NCBI GenBank assembly: GCA_937873425.1
Contig: CALMYE010000010.1
Location: 1-32,139 of the forward strand
Length of the DNA stretch: 32,139 bases
DNA from: an uncultured Sphingopyxis sp.
Lineage (GTDB): Bacteria > Pseudomonadota > Alphaproteobacteria > Sphingomonadales > Sphingomonadaceae
Direction: 5' to 3'
Part shown: piece by piece, positions 17,280 through 25,443 of the stretch
Position numbering within the stretch: the stretch's first letter is position 1
Layout of the letters: the number at the start of each line of letters is the position of its first letter
The notes under the pieces: generated by a model
The model's input: only the letters and a program-made list of their open reading frames with translations
Told to the model about the DNA's origin: nothing
The model's database searches: none
Position numbers and translations under genes: made by a program

Positions 17280-18080
17280 GACCGCGATATCCTTGTTCTT
17301 ATGGTGGAGATAGGTCAGCAGCCCGATCGGGATGCGGCTGCCGCCGTTGACCGGGATCACCGCGCCCGACACCCATGCGGATTCGTCGGACAGCAGATAG
17401 ACCGCGAGCGGCCCGACATCGTCGACCACGCCGAGCCGTTGCAGCGGCACCGTCTCGACCTGCCGCCTGCGGCGCGCGGGGTCGGCCATCGTCTTGGAAT
17501 TTTCGGTCAGCACGACGCCCGGCGCAATTGCGTTGACGCGGATGCCGAGGTGCCCCCATTCGACCGCCGCAGTCGCGGTCAGGCTGTCGACTCCGGCCTT
17601 GGCCGCGCCATAATGGGCGGTCGGCGGACAGGGCTGCGATCCGCTGCGCGACGAGAGATTGACGATGCTGCCCCCGCGCTCAGCCATCGCCTTCGCCGCC
17701 GCCTGCATCGCGAAGAAAGTCCATTTGAGGTTGAGATCGACAACGCGGTCCCACTGCCCCTCGTCGATGCCCAGCATCGGTCCGACATCGCCGGCATTGG
17801 CGCTGCCAGCATTGTTCACCCAGCCGTCGATGGCCCCGAAGCGATGCTGCGCCTTGGCGACGATCTCGTCGATCCCCGCCTGCGACATGATGTCGCCCGG
17901 CACGATCAGATGCGCGGCGCCGAGATCGGCGAGTTCCGCCGCCGTCTCCTCCAGCGGTCCCGGCGTCCGGCCGGTGATGACGAGATTCGCTCCGGCTCTG
18001 GCGCAGGCGCGCGCGATGCCGCGACCGATGCCGCGCCCGCCGCCGGTGATCACGATCGTCTTGCCCGCGAGCGAAAACAT
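17277..18080 (-). CDS. SDR family oxidoreductase
   Basis: A 267-residue classical short-chain dehydrogenase/reductase. It has the Rossmann motif TGGGRGIG (residues 12-19), NNAG, a catalytic Ser in NLSSRSG, and YGAAK with Tyr157 and Lys161, then the VNAIAPG block. SGAVIPVNGGSRI is the usual C-terminal element. The Gly-rich loop and GRTPG after beta-2 suggest NADP(H), but this is uncertain. Classical SDRs interconvert alcohols and ketones. It is the last gene of the leftward operon, 14 bases after the preceding SDR. The tail IGLLTYLHHKNKDIAV is longer than in the neighbours. Confidence 0.92.
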   Translation of the reverse strand: MFSLAGKTIVITGGGRGIGRGIARACARAGANLVITGRTPGPLEETAAELADLGAAHLIVPGDIMSQAGIDEIVAKAQHRFGAIDGWVNNAGSANAGDVGPMLGIDEGQWDRVVDLNLKWTFFAMQAAAKAMAERGGSIVNLSSRSGSQPCPPTAHYGAAKAGVDSLTATAAVEWGHLGIRVNAIAPGVVLTENSKTMADPARRRRQVETVPLQRLGVVDDVGPLAVYLLSDESAWVSGAVIPVNGGSRIPIGLLTYLHHKNKDIAV

Positions 18081-18094
18081 GTCCCCGTCTCCCT

Positions 18095-18835
18095 TCAGGT
18101 GCCGGCGGCACCATCGACCATGACGATCGAACCGTTGACGTAGCTCGCATCGTCGCTCGCCAGATAGGCGATCATGGCCGCGATCTCGTGCGGCTGGGCG
18201 ACGCGCCCCTGCGGGATCGCCGCGACGATCTGGTTCAGATGCGCTTCGGGCAGATCGTCGAGAATCGGTGTCTGCGTCACTCCCGGCGCCACCGCGTTGC
18301 AGCGAATGCCGTCGGCGGCATATTCCTTCGCGGTCTGCCTGGTCAGCATGACCATCCCCGCCTTGGATATACTGTAGGGGCCGACGCGCGGCACGGCGTG
18401 AAAGCCGGCAGGCGAAGCGAGATTGACGATCGCCCCGCCGCCGGCCGCGATCATGCGCGGCAGCGCCGCCTGCGTCAGCGCCAGCGGCGCGCGCAGGTTC
18501 GCGGCCATCACCTTGTCGAAGTCTTCAAGCGCCAGTTCGTGCAGCCGCTGCATGCGCGGACCTCCGATTCCCGCATTGTTGACGAGGATGTCGATGCGCC
18601 CGAACGCGTCGTCCATCGCCGCGAACAGTGCCGCGACGCCCTCTGCGGTCGTGATGTCGGCGGCGCAAACCCGCACCCCCGGCAGGTCCGCCGCCAGCCG
18701 ATCGAGTCCCGCCGCGTCGAGGTCGGCGGCCAGCACCTCCGCCCTCTCCGCGACGAAGCGCCGCACCACCGCGCTGCCGATCCCGCCCGCCGCGCCGGTA
18801 ACCAGCGCCGCCTTGCCTTCCAGCTTTCGGCTCAC
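18095..18835 (-). CDS. SDR family oxidoreductase (GTG start)
   Basis: A 246-residue classical SDR: TGAAGGIG cofactor loop, LAADLDAAG with Asp after beta-2 (favouring NAD(H)), NNAG, a Ser in NLASPAG, YSISK (Tyr/Lys), CNAVAPG. The catalytic serine region reads LASPAG, the Ser being followed by Pro, slightly unusual. The start is GTG at 18833-18835 (VSRKLEGKAAL), overlapping the upstream stop as GTGA; the longer frame upstream is a shadow of the neighbouring gene. Four-base coupling places it in the leftward operon. A 3-hydroxyacyl-CoA dehydrogenase or a cyclic alcohol dehydrogenase role is possible. Confidence 0.9.
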   Translation of the reverse strand: MSRKLEGKAALVTGAAGGIGSAVVRRFVAERAEVLAADLDAAGLDRLAADLPGVRVCAADITTAEGVAALFAAMDDAFGRIDILVNNAGIGGPRMQRLHELALEDFDKVMAANLRAPLALTQAALPRMIAAGGGAIVNLASPAGFHAVPRVGPYSISKAGMVMLTRQTAKEYAADGIRCNAVAPGVTQTPILDDLPEAHLNQIVAAIPQGRVAQPHEIAAMIAYLASDDASYVNGSIVMVDGAAGT

Positions 18836-19617
18836 AGCCGTGAGGCCATCGCATAGCTCGACATGTCGGGGAGCATATGGCCGCCATCGACGACCAGCGC
18901 CTGTCCGGTCACGAACTGCGAGGTCGGCGAACAGAAGAACAGCACGGCATTGGCGATATCGCTCGGCAGGCCGGCGCGCTGCATCGGGATATTCGGCACG
19001 ATCTTGTCGCGCGTCGCATCGTCCATGCGCGGGCTGCGGTCGTCGATGACCAGCCCGGGTTCGATGATGTTCACCGTCGCGCCATGCCTGGCGAATTCGA
19101 GCGCGAGGTTGCGCGCGATGCCGTTCATCCCGCCCTTCGACGCGGCATAGGCATCGAGTCCCGCAAGCCAGGCGTGATTGCCGATCAGCGACGAAATGCC
19201 CACGATCCGCCCGTTGTCGCTGGCCTTGATATGCGGCAGCGCCGCACGGCTCAGCCACATGAAGCTATAGAGGTTGGTGCGCATCACTGCGTCGAATTCC
19301 GCGTCGGCGAGATTTTCGAACGGCGTGAAGGGAAAGATGCCGCTGTTGTGCACGACGATGTCGAGTCCCCCGAACGCATCGGCGGCGGTCTTCACCGCCG
19401 TGTCGCAGGCCTCGCGCGTCGACAGGTCCAGCGCGACCAGTTCGACCTCGCCGCCCATCGCGCGCAGTTCGTCGCGCACCTCGCTCCCGCTCGCCTCGGT
19501 ACGCGTGGCGATGGTCACGCGTGCGCCGTTCTGCACCAGTTGCGTCGCGATGACGCGCCCGATGCCGCGCCCGCCGCCGGTGACGAGCGCATTTTTTCCT
19601 GAAAGATCGACCTTCAT
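18832..19617 (-). CDS. SDR family oxidoreductase
   Basis: A 261-residue classical SDR. TGGGRGIG lies at residues 13-20 and TRTEAS after beta-2 suggests NADP(H). HNSG replaces the usual NNAG. A Ser in GISSLIG and YAASKGG supply the catalytic Ser-Tyr-Lys. TGQALVVDGGHMLPD closes the fold. It starts at 19617 with AGGACAGGAA immediately before the ATG. It overlaps the downstream SDR start by four bases and follows the preceding gene by 11. It is part of the four-SDR run of the leftward operon. Confidence 0.92.
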   Translation of the reverse strand: MKVDLSGKNALVTGGGRGIGRVIATQLVQNGARVTIATRTEASGSEVRDELRAMGGEVELVALDLSTREACDTAVKTAADAFGGLDIVVHNSGIFPFTPFENLADAEFDAVMRTNLYSFMWLSRAALPHIKASDNGRIVGISSLIGNHAWLAGLDAYAASKGGMNGIARNLALEFARHGATVNIIEPGLVIDDRSPRMDDATRDKIVPNIPMQRAGLPSDIANAVLFFCSPTSQFVTGQALVVDGGHMLPDMSSYAMASRL

Positions 19618-19628
19618 TTCCTGTCCTT

Positions 19629-20570
19629 TCACCTGGTCGCCGCGATCGCGGCTTCCGTCCATGTCCACAGCCGCTCGGCCGATGCGGCATCGCGCGCCCA
19701 CGGCTTGACGCCCACGCGCTTGCCCTCTTCGCTCGGCAGCGCCTCGTTGCAGTCTTCCAGATAGAGCCCGCCCGTGCCGTCGAGTTCGCGGCCGAGCGCG
19801 GCCCAGATCGTCGTCGCGCTGCCCTGTTCGACCGTCTTCCATTTATACTGGCTCGCCTGCGCCGGATCGATGCCAAGCCGCTGGCGGATCTCGTCAGTCA
19901 TGTGCCGCCCGAGCGACGTGTGAATACCGCCGGGCATCAGCGAAAAGGCACGAATGCCGTCGTTCCGGCATCGGCGGTCGAGTTCGAGCGCAAACAACGC
20001 ATTCGCCGTTTTCGACCGGCCATAGGCCGCCAGCGGGTCATAGTCGGTGCGCTCGAAATTGGGGTCGTCGAAATCGAAATCGCTCCAGTGATGCCCGCTC
20101 GACGCGACGGCGACGACGCGCGCCCCGCCAGCTGCCTTCAGCGCGGGAAGCAGCAGGCTGGTCAGGTGAAAATGCCCGATGTGATTGACGCCGAGCTGCA
20201 TCTCGAACCCTTGCGCGGTGCGCATCAGCGGACACGCCATGATCCCGGCATTGGCGATCAGCAGATGCAGCGGCGCGCCGTCATAGGCCGCCGCAAAAGC
20301 CTCGACCGAGCGCAGGTCGGCAAGGTCGAGCGCCGCGACCGTCGCCTTGCCGCCCGCCGCGACAATCTCGTCCGCCAGCGCCCCCGCGGCGGCGGGATCG
20401 CGAACTGCCAGGATCACCTCGGCGCCGTGTGATGCGAGCACCCGCGCGGTTTCGACCCCAAGCCCGCTCGTCGCGCCGGTGACGATCGCGCGCTTGCCGG
20501 CCAGGTCGTGGCCGGCGGCGACCTCGGCGGCGGTCGAACTCCATCCGAAGGGGGATGTGATGCGGGTCAT
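19629..20570 (-). CDS. SDR family oxidoreductase, retinol/WW-domain oxidoreductase-like
   Basis: A 313-residue SDR longer than its neighbours. It resembles the retinol dehydrogenase/WWOX-type and protochlorophyllide reductase-like group: FGWSSTAAEVAAGHDLAGKRAIVTGATSGLG, VRD after beta-2 (NADP(H)-favouring), LLIANAGIM, VNHIGHFHLT, VASSGH, YGRSKTANALFALEL. The catalytic Tyr-Lys is in YGRSK. This group usually acts on bulky hydrophobic alcohols or ketones, which fits a terpenoid- or steroid-like substrate, though that is inference. Its ATG overlaps the stop of the thioesterase-like gene (ATGA). Confidence 0.9.
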   Translation of the reverse strand: MTRITSPFGWSSTAAEVAAGHDLAGKRAIVTGATSGLGVETARVLASHGAEVILAVRDPAAAGALADEIVAAGGKATVAALDLADLRSVEAFAAAYDGAPLHLLIANAGIMACPLMRTAQGFEMQLGVNHIGHFHLTSLLLPALKAAGGARVVAVASSGHHWSDFDFDDPNFERTDYDPLAAYGRSKTANALFALELDRRCRNDGIRAFSLMPGGIHTSLGRHMTDEIRQRLGIDPAQASQYKWKTVEQGSATTIWAALGRELDGTGGLYLEDCNEALPSEEGKRVGVKPWARDAASAERLWTWTEAAIAATR

Positions 20571-21358
20571 GGTCTTTGTCTCCTGTCGAGGAAGAGGGTC
20601 TGATGCGCGTGGCCGATCTCGCCCGCCTCGTCGGCGAGCCGGCTGTGGACGATAGCGATACCGTTGCCCGCGCTGCCGGTCTCGGCGGCGATGCGGACCC
20701 ACTCGCCTTCCGGCATGCGGGTCAGGTGCAGGCTGATATCGACATTGGCGAAACTCCATTCGCGCCAGTCGACGAAGCTGGAGGTGCCGCTGCCGAAATC
20801 GGATGCCATCGCGAGCAGCATGAAGGGCGAAATGGGCGTGCCCGGCACGATTTCCCCCGCTATGCGCGCCCAGACGACGCCGGGGCCGCGAACCTCGAGC
20901 CCGCCCGATTCGAGCCGCGTCTCGATGATATGCCGCATCGGCGAGCGGTCGCCGTTCAGGCTCGGCAGGCCCGGCGGCGGCAGCGCGTGGCGGGGCGTCT
21001 CGGTCCCCGGCGATTCGCCGGTCCGCACACGCAGCGCCGAGGCGCGCGCGGTGACCGTTCCGTCCTGCACCAGCTCGACGTCGAGCAGTTGCAGCCGCTT
21101 GCCCTCGCGCACCACCGTCACCTTTGCCGCGACCGGCGCCATCAGCGTCGGCTTCATGATGTCGAGCAGCAGCCGGCTCGTCACCATCGGCGCGGGGCTG
21201 GGCGTGCGTTCGATCTCGTGCGCGATCAGCGCGTTGAGCACGACGCCGCTCTGCAAGCGGCGGTCCCACGGCCCGGTCGCAAGCACGGTCGGCGTATAGA
21301 TGTCACCCTCGCGCTCGAAGATGTGGCGCAGGTCGGGCTCGATGGACAGCGACGCCAT
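20567..21358 (-). CDS. Thioesterase-like (double hotdog) protein
   Basis: A 263-residue protein resembling the TesB-like/thioesterase-superfamily double-hotdog proteins often found with fatty-acyl catabolic genes. ATGPWDRRLQSGVVLNALIAHEIE is the first hotdog helix region, and PTLMAPVAAKVTVVREGKRLQLLDVELVQDG its following strands. The second hotdog contains ARIAGEIVPGTPISPFMLLAMASDFGSG and HLTRMPEGEWVRIAAETG. Family members hydrolyse acyl-CoA thioesters; some bind acyl-CoA without proven catalysis. I cannot confirm the catalytic Asp/Gln/Thr set. It is coupled to both neighbours: one-base overlap upstream and four-base overlap downstream. Confidence 0.8.
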   Translation of the reverse strand: MASLSIEPDLRHIFEREGDIYTPTVLATGPWDRRLQSGVVLNALIAHEIERTPSPAPMVTSRLLLDIMKPTLMAPVAAKVTVVREGKRLQLLDVELVQDGTVTARASALRVRTGESPGTETPRHALPPPGLPSLNGDRSPMRHIIETRLESGGLEVRGPGVVWARIAGEIVPGTPISPFMLLAMASDFGSGTSSFVDWREWSFANVDISLHLTRMPEGEWVRIAAETGSAGNGIAIVHSRLADEAGEIGHAHQTLFLDRRQRP

Positions 21359-22314
21359 CAGCCGGCCTTCCGCGGCGCGTCGGGCCAGGCAAGCGCCGCG
21401 ACGTCCGCCGCCTGCGTCCGGTATCCGCCCATCTCCCCGACCAGCCAGCGCAGGCGAAAGGTCCACAGGTGCAGCGCATGTTCGAGCGTCATGCCGAGCG
21501 CGCCGTTGAACTGGTGCATGTCGTAATTGACCTGCGTGACCGCGCGCTGCGCTTGCAGCGCCGCGAGCGCGGCGTCGAGCGGGCTGCCGCTCCACGCCGC
21601 CTTTATCGCCAGCCAATAGGTGCCGCGGCATTTCTCGGCATCGGCGGCGAGGCGGTGCTGCACCGCCTGGAACGAGCCGACGGGGCGCCCGAACACCTGC
21701 CTTTGCTTGACATAGTCGGTGGTGAAATCGGTCGCCGCCTGCATCGCCGCGGCGATGTCTAGCGCGAGGGCCAACCGCCACAGCCGCCGCAATTCGCCGG
21801 CTTTGCCCGCGCCCAGGCGCCGTGCCGCCGACAGATCGGGCTCCGCCGCGAACTTGCCGATCGGATAGGCATAGACGCCGTCCAGCGGCACCACCTCGTG
21901 CGCACCCATATCCACCACCGCGACATCGTCGCCCAGATCGACGATCAGCGTCCGCGCCTCACTCAGGAAACGCACCCCGCGCGTTAGGTCGGAAAGCCGC
22001 GCGACCGCGACCGGGCGCGACAGCGCCTCGCCTGTCAGCAGCGGCGCGATCAGCACCGACGCCCCCGTCTCCAGCACCAGCGGCGACAGGCCGGCCTCAT
22101 AGACGAGGATCGCGGCTTCCACCGCCCCGCATTCATCCTCCAGCGCGATATCGAAGAAGCCGCCGCCCGCCAGCGCCGCCTCCATCTCCGTCGCGGGATG
22201 AAAGGCGCGCGGCTCGACGACATTGCCGGTGCGCGGCAGGTCGCGATGATCGGCGACGATGCGCTGGATCGCCTCGGCGAGCGCGCGCTGATCGGCGGAG
22301 AAATCGAAATCCAT
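21358..22314 (-). CDS. Acyl-CoA dehydrogenase family protein, short subunit
   Basis: A 318-residue ACAD-fold protein, shorter than the ~380-residue norm. The C-terminal domain has RQVFGRPVGSFQAVQHRLAD, the RxxFGxxxxxFQxxxH segment that contacts FAD of the neighbouring subunit, and HQFNGALGMTLEH. The N-terminal CxGxSEPxxGSD flavin/substrate block is missing. This is the mirror image of its operon partner, which has the block and lacks RxxFG. The pair is best read as an alpha2beta2 heterotetramer like the steroid side-chain FadE/ChsE enzymes. ATG at 22314, preceded by GGGGGAA, is preferred over an in-frame TTG at 22320. Confidence 0.87.
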   Translation of the reverse strand: MDFDFSADQRALAEAIQRIVADHRDLPRTGNVVEPRAFHPATEMEAALAGGGFFDIALEDECGAVEAAILVYEAGLSPLVLETGASVLIAPLLTGEALSRPVAVARLSDLTRGVRFLSEARTLIVDLGDDVAVVDMGAHEVVPLDGVYAYPIGKFAAEPDLSAARRLGAGKAGELRRLWRLALALDIAAAMQAATDFTTDYVKQRQVFGRPVGSFQAVQHRLAADAEKCRGTYWLAIKAAWSGSPLDAALAALQAQRAVTQVNYDMHQFNGALGMTLEHALHLWTFRLRWLVGEMGGYRTQAADVAALAWPDAPRKAG

Positions 22315-22316
22315 CG

Positions 22317-23462
22317 TCAATTCCCCCGCGGCAGGCCGAGGTGGCGGCCCGAGATCATGTTGAGCTGCACCTCCGCCGCGCCCGCCGCGATGCCGGCGGT
22401 GATCGCCGAATTGAACTGCGCGCGCAGATGTCCGTCGGCGCCGTCGACCAGCAAGTCGGGCAGATAGGTGGAGGTCAGGTTCGCGACCGCATGGTCGGCC
22501 TGGATCATCGCCCAGCGCGCGAGATAGGTCTCGGCACCCGGCTCGCTATCCTTGGCGCGCCCGTCGATGACCAGATAGGTTTGCAGGCGCGCCGCCTCGA
22601 CCATCGCCAGCGCCGCCGCGCAATCGGCGCGCACCACCGCATCGTCGAACAGCCCGCGCGCCTTCAGCACATCGACGACATGCGCAAGGCCTCGCGCGGC
22701 CTTTTCATATCGCCCCGCGCCGATCCGCTCATAATGGATGATCGCCTGCACGATCTGCCAGCCATTGCCCTCCTCGCCGAGCAGCGCATCGACGGGCAGC
22801 CGCGCGTCGGTGAAGAAAATCTCGTGGAAATCGTGGCGCGAATGAACGCCGGGGATCGGCCTGATCTCGATGCCCGGCGTGTCCATCGGGACGATGAAGC
22901 AGCTGACCCCGCCCTTGCCCTTGCCGCCTACGCGCGCGAGCAGAAACATGACGTCGGCGCGGGCGGCGTAGCTGGTCCAGATCTTGGTGCCGTTGACGAC
23001 GTAGTCGATGCCGTCGGGTTCGGCGCGCGTCTTCATATTGCCGAGGTCGGTGCCTGCCTCGGGCTCCGAAAAGCCCTGGCACCAGAGCAGCTCGCCCGCC
23101 GCGATCGCCCGAAGCCAGCGCTGCTTCTGCGCCTCGGTTCCGAACTTCATGATGGCCGGGCCTGCCCAGTTGGTGCCGAGATAGAGCGACGAACGCGGCT
23201 CGCCGATCGACCACATCTCCTCGCTGATGATGATCTGCTGCCACGCACTGGCGTCGCAGCCGCCATATTCGGCGGGCCAGTGCCGCACGATCAGGTCGCG
23301 CTCGGCGAGCCGCGCGTTGAAGATGCGGGCGTACTCCATCAGCCTGGGGCTCGACGGACCGTGCGGCGCATATTCGTCCCACCAGTCGTCGGGCAGCGTC
23401 GCCAGCACGGCGCGGAGTTCGGCGCGATACGCCTCCTCCGATTCGGTCCACGCGAATTCCAC
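22317..23462 (-). CDS. Acyl-CoA dehydrogenase family protein, long subunit (GTG start)
   Basis: A 381-residue ACAD with WCQGFSEPEAGTDL near residue 125 and YVVNGTKIWTSYA, the flavin- and substrate-binding core. Glu245 in HYERIG sits where isovaleryl-CoA dehydrogenase carries its catalytic base, and no Glu is found at the MCAD-type position near the C-terminus (AAEVQLNMISGRHLGLPRG). The RxxFGxxIxxFQ segment is absent, supporting pairing with the short subunit encoded two bases downstream. It introduces an alpha,beta double bond into an acyl-CoA. The GTG start has AGAGGAATC before it. It is the first gene of the leftward operon, with promoter and dyad just upstream. Confidence 0.92.
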   Translation of the reverse strand: MEFAWTESEEAYRAELRAVLATLPDDWWDEYAPHGPSSPRLMEYARIFNARLAERDLIVRHWPAEYGGCDASAWQQIIISEEMWSIGEPRSSLYLGTNWAGPAIMKFGTEAQKQRWLRAIAAGELLWCQGFSEPEAGTDLGNMKTRAEPDGIDYVVNGTKIWTSYAARADVMFLLARVGGKGKGGVSCFIVPMDTPGIEIRPIPGVHSRHDFHEIFFTDARLPVDALLGEEGNGWQIVQAIIHYERIGAGRYEKAARGLAHVVDVLKARGLFDDAVVRADCAAALAMVEAARLQTYLVIDGRAKDSEPGAETYLARWAMIQADHAVANLTSTYLPDLLVDGADGHLRAQFNSAITAGIAAGAAEVQLNMISGRHLGLPRGN

Positions 23463-23478
23463 GATTCCTCTCCTCGTT

Positions 23479-23496
23479 TAATTGGTATACTTATTC
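23479..23496. promoter_or_regulatory. Candidate operator 1 of the GntR/FCD regulator
   Basis: An 18-bp imperfect dyad, TAATTGGTA|TACTTATTC, lies in the 95-base gap between the leftward dehydrogenase operon and the regulator gene. Six of nine positions are symmetric. Its half-site TAATTGGTA recurs as TAACTGGTA before the rightward operon. TGGTATAC matches five of six fixed positions of the FadR/FCD-type pattern TnGTnnACnA. It covers the -10 of the leftward promoter, as expected for a repressor site. Confidence 0.6.
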
Positions 23497-23515
23497 AACG
23501 CACGCGCCTTGTCAA
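23488..23515 (-). promoter_or_regulatory. Predicted promoter of the leftward catabolic operon
   Basis: On the minus strand a perfect -35, TTGACA (23510-23515), is followed after 16-17 bp by TAAGTAT (about 23487-23493) as a weak -10. Transcription would start near 23480, leaving a leader of about 18 bases that includes the ribosome site before the GTG at 23462. The candidate operator overlaps the -10. Confidence 0.5.
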
Positions 23516-23557
23516 ACGCGGCGAAAGGCACGAAGGATCGGAAAGGCAGATCAGGGC

Positions 23558-24733
23558 ATGAGTCGTCCGGGGGGCATTTTGGCGATAACGGGCGCGAACA
23601 AGCGCAGGCGGAAGCTGGGCGAGGTGGTCGCCGAACGGATCATCGACGAGATCGTCCAGCGCGGCTGGAAGGAAGGCGAGGTGCTGGGCACCGAGGCCGA
23701 TTTCATGGAGCGCTTCCGTATCTCGCGCGCGACGTTCCGCGAGGCGGTGCGCCAGCTCGAATGGCATGGCGCAGCCGGCATGCGGCGCGGCGTCTATGGC
23801 GGGCTGGTGGTCAAGGCGCCGCCGCGCCATGCGATCGTCTATGCCGTCAAGACATATTTCGAGCTGACTAAGGTCGACCGCGCGCTGCTCGACCGGACCG
23901 CCGAAGTCCTGCGCAATGCGCCGCGGCTGCGCCCCGACACCGGCGACAACGAGGCGATCGGCCTGTTCCTCGAGGCGCTCGATCACCGGACGATCAGCGA
24001 CCTTGCCGAGGAACGCATGGTCGCCGGAACGACCCCGAAGCTCAGCGAGACGATCGCGCTGCAACTGGTGCAGGACATCGAGAATGCCGGTTTCGAACCC
24101 GGCGCCAACCTGGGCAACGAAGCCGAGCTTCAGCAGCGCTACGGCGTCAGCCGCGCGGTGCTGCGCGAGGCGCTGCGACCGCTGGAGCTGCACGAGATCG
24201 TCCGGGTCAAGACCGGTGCGCGCGGCGGCGTCATCATCCGCCAGTGCGACCCGGCCTATACGGTCGAGCTGACCGCCACTTACCTCGCCTATTCGCGCAT
24301 TCCGCTGTCGCACCTGTGGGAAGCGCAGAGCTGCCTCGAAATCGTGGCGATCGAGGATTTCACGCGCCGCGCCGACGCGGCGTCGCTCGCGGCGTTGCGC
24401 AAGGCCTTCGCCCGACTCGAAAAGGCATCGGCGGGCCATTATCTGGCGGCGGCATGCGAGTTCCACCAGATCATCGCCGACCTCAGCGGCAACCGCGCGC
24501 TCGCGCTGTTCGTCGACGTGGCGCTCCGCTACGGCCTGACCGCGCTCCCCCGCCCCGACGAGGCCTTCCTGCCGCAGCTCAAGGACCTCCACCGCGAGAT
24601 GATCGACACCGTCGAGGCGGGCGACGTCGCGGCGGCGATGGCGCTGATGCGCGCGATGTTCGATCATTCGCGCCGCTGGATCGCGCGGCTCGAACGCGAC
24701 CGCGAACGGCGCGCGGCCGAGTGGTCAGACTGA
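23558..24733 (+). CDS. GntR-family regulator with two winged helices and an FCD domain
   Basis: A 391-residue regulator, about 1.6 times the usual GntR/FCD length. The first GntR winged helix spans residues 19-86 (LGTEADFMERFRISRATFREAVRQLE) and the second 161-228 (LGNEAELQQRYGVSRAVLREALRPLE); the two are clearly similar. An FCD effector domain follows (about 240-380) with EFHQII, LHREM and FDHSRR supplying probable metal-binding His residues. Between the helices, residues 87-160 contain a stretch (NEAIGLFLEAL) resembling the NRALALFVDVAL near the FCD end, as if a first FCD domain had been mostly deleted. FadR-type regulators usually repress until an acyl-CoA or organic acid binds. It sits between two operons bearing matching dyads. 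It is convergent with the EthD-like gene, overlapping it by nine bases. Confidence 0.93.
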   Translation: MSRPGGILAITGANKRRRKLGEVVAERIIDEIVQRGWKEGEVLGTEADFMERFRISRATFREAVRQLEWHGAAGMRRGVYGGLVVKAPPRHAIVYAVKTYFELTKVDRALLDRTAEVLRNAPRLRPDTGDNEAIGLFLEALDHRTISDLAEERMVAGTTPKLSETIALQLVQDIENAGFEPGANLGNEAELQQRYGVSRAVLREALRPLELHEIVRVKTGARGGVIIRQCDPAYTVELTATYLAYSRIPLSHLWEAQSCLEIVAIEDFTRRADAASLAALRKAFARLEKASAGHYLAAACEFHQIIADLSGNRALALFVDVALRYGLTALPRPDEAFLPQLKDLHREMIDTVEAGDVAAAMALMRAMFDHSRRWIARLERDRERRAAEWSD

Positions 24734-24735
24734 CC
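24723..24735. repeat. Short dyad across overlapping convergent gene ends
   Basis: GGTCA-GAC-TGACC, a 5-bp inverted repeat with a three-base loop. The arms contain the facing TGA stops of the regulator and the EthD-like gene, whose reading frames overlap by nine bases. There is no T-tract. Three pairs are given by the stop codons themselves. Confidence 0.3.
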
Positions 24736-25417
24736 CGAAGCAAATGCCGTCGGCGGCATAGGGCGCCGCCGCGATGCCCGAGGTGTCGAGCGCCGGCGAA
24801 AGGAACATGCGCTCGGTCCCGGCCCGCGCCTTGAGTTCGGCGAACGCCGCCTCCGCGTCGCTCGCCAGCACTTCGTAGAGCGCGAGATAGCGAAAGGGAT
24901 AGGGCTTCAGCGCCGGATGATCGACCAGCCGGAAGCGCTGCGCCGCGACGAACCCGGGCACCGCGAGCACATCGGGAATATGGGTGTTCGTATACCAGTC
25001 GTTGAATTCATCGTGATCGCCCGGCGTGGCATTGGTGAGCACGATATAGAGCAGCCGGTCCTTGCCCTCCGCATCTGGCGCTACCTTGGACCGGACGCGA
25101 TCCGTCAGCGCCTCGCCGATCGTCATCATCGTCGATTCGCGGTCGAGCGTGTCGCTCATCGTCCATTCGCCGCTGCCCGCCCGGCGGAAAACCTCGTTGA
25201 GGACCGCAGCCGGATCGCCGTTCAGCCAATAGGCGGCGGCATTGGTCCAGCGCAGCCCCTCCGGCCTGTCCGTGACGCTCGTATATTCGCCGCGCAGCAC
25301 GCCGGGAACCGCGCACACGTCGGGCAGATGATGCGTCAGATACCAGTCGCGATGATCGTCGGCACGTCCTTCCACCGGGTTCTGCATCACCAGCAGGATC
25401 GCGTTCGCATCGGCCAT
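24725..25417 (-). CDS. EthD-like tandem dimeric alpha+beta-barrel protein
   Basis: A 230-residue protein built of two similar halves. HRDWYLTHHLPDVCAVPGV (residues ~22-40) is repeated as FNDWYTNTHIPDVLAVPGF (~138-156), each preceded by a hydrophobic strand (AILLVMQNP, LLYIVLTNA). The pattern WYxxxHxPDVxAVPG is typical of EthD/DUF4286-type ferredoxin-like domains, so the gene encodes a fused dimer. EthD-like proteins are common in sphingomonad and actinobacterial catabolic clusters; some are lyases or monooxygenase-like, and many are unassigned. The paired His residues of WYxxxH could be functional. It has its own predicted promoter, facing away from the crotonase operon. Confidence 0.85.
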   Translation of the reverse strand: MADANAILLVMQNPVEGRADDHRDWYLTHHLPDVCAVPGVLRGEYTSVTDRPEGLRWTNAAAYWLNGDPAAVLNEVFRRAGSGEWTMSDTLDRESTMMTIGEALTDRVRSKVAPDAEGKDRLLYIVLTNATPGDHDEFNDWYTNTHIPDVLAVPGFVAAQRFRLVDHPALKPYPFRYLALYEVLASDAEAAFAELKARAGTERMFLSPALDTSGIAAAPYAADGICFGSV

Positions 25418-25443
25418 CGTCTCTCTCCCTGTTCGTGCGATTG

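Noticed and set aside
24989-24998. A third GTATACCAGT match inside the EthD-like gene
   Set aside because: It encodes WYT of the DWYTNTH motif and a similar codon string recurs in the other half of the protein, so coding constraint explains it. I did not count it as an operator.
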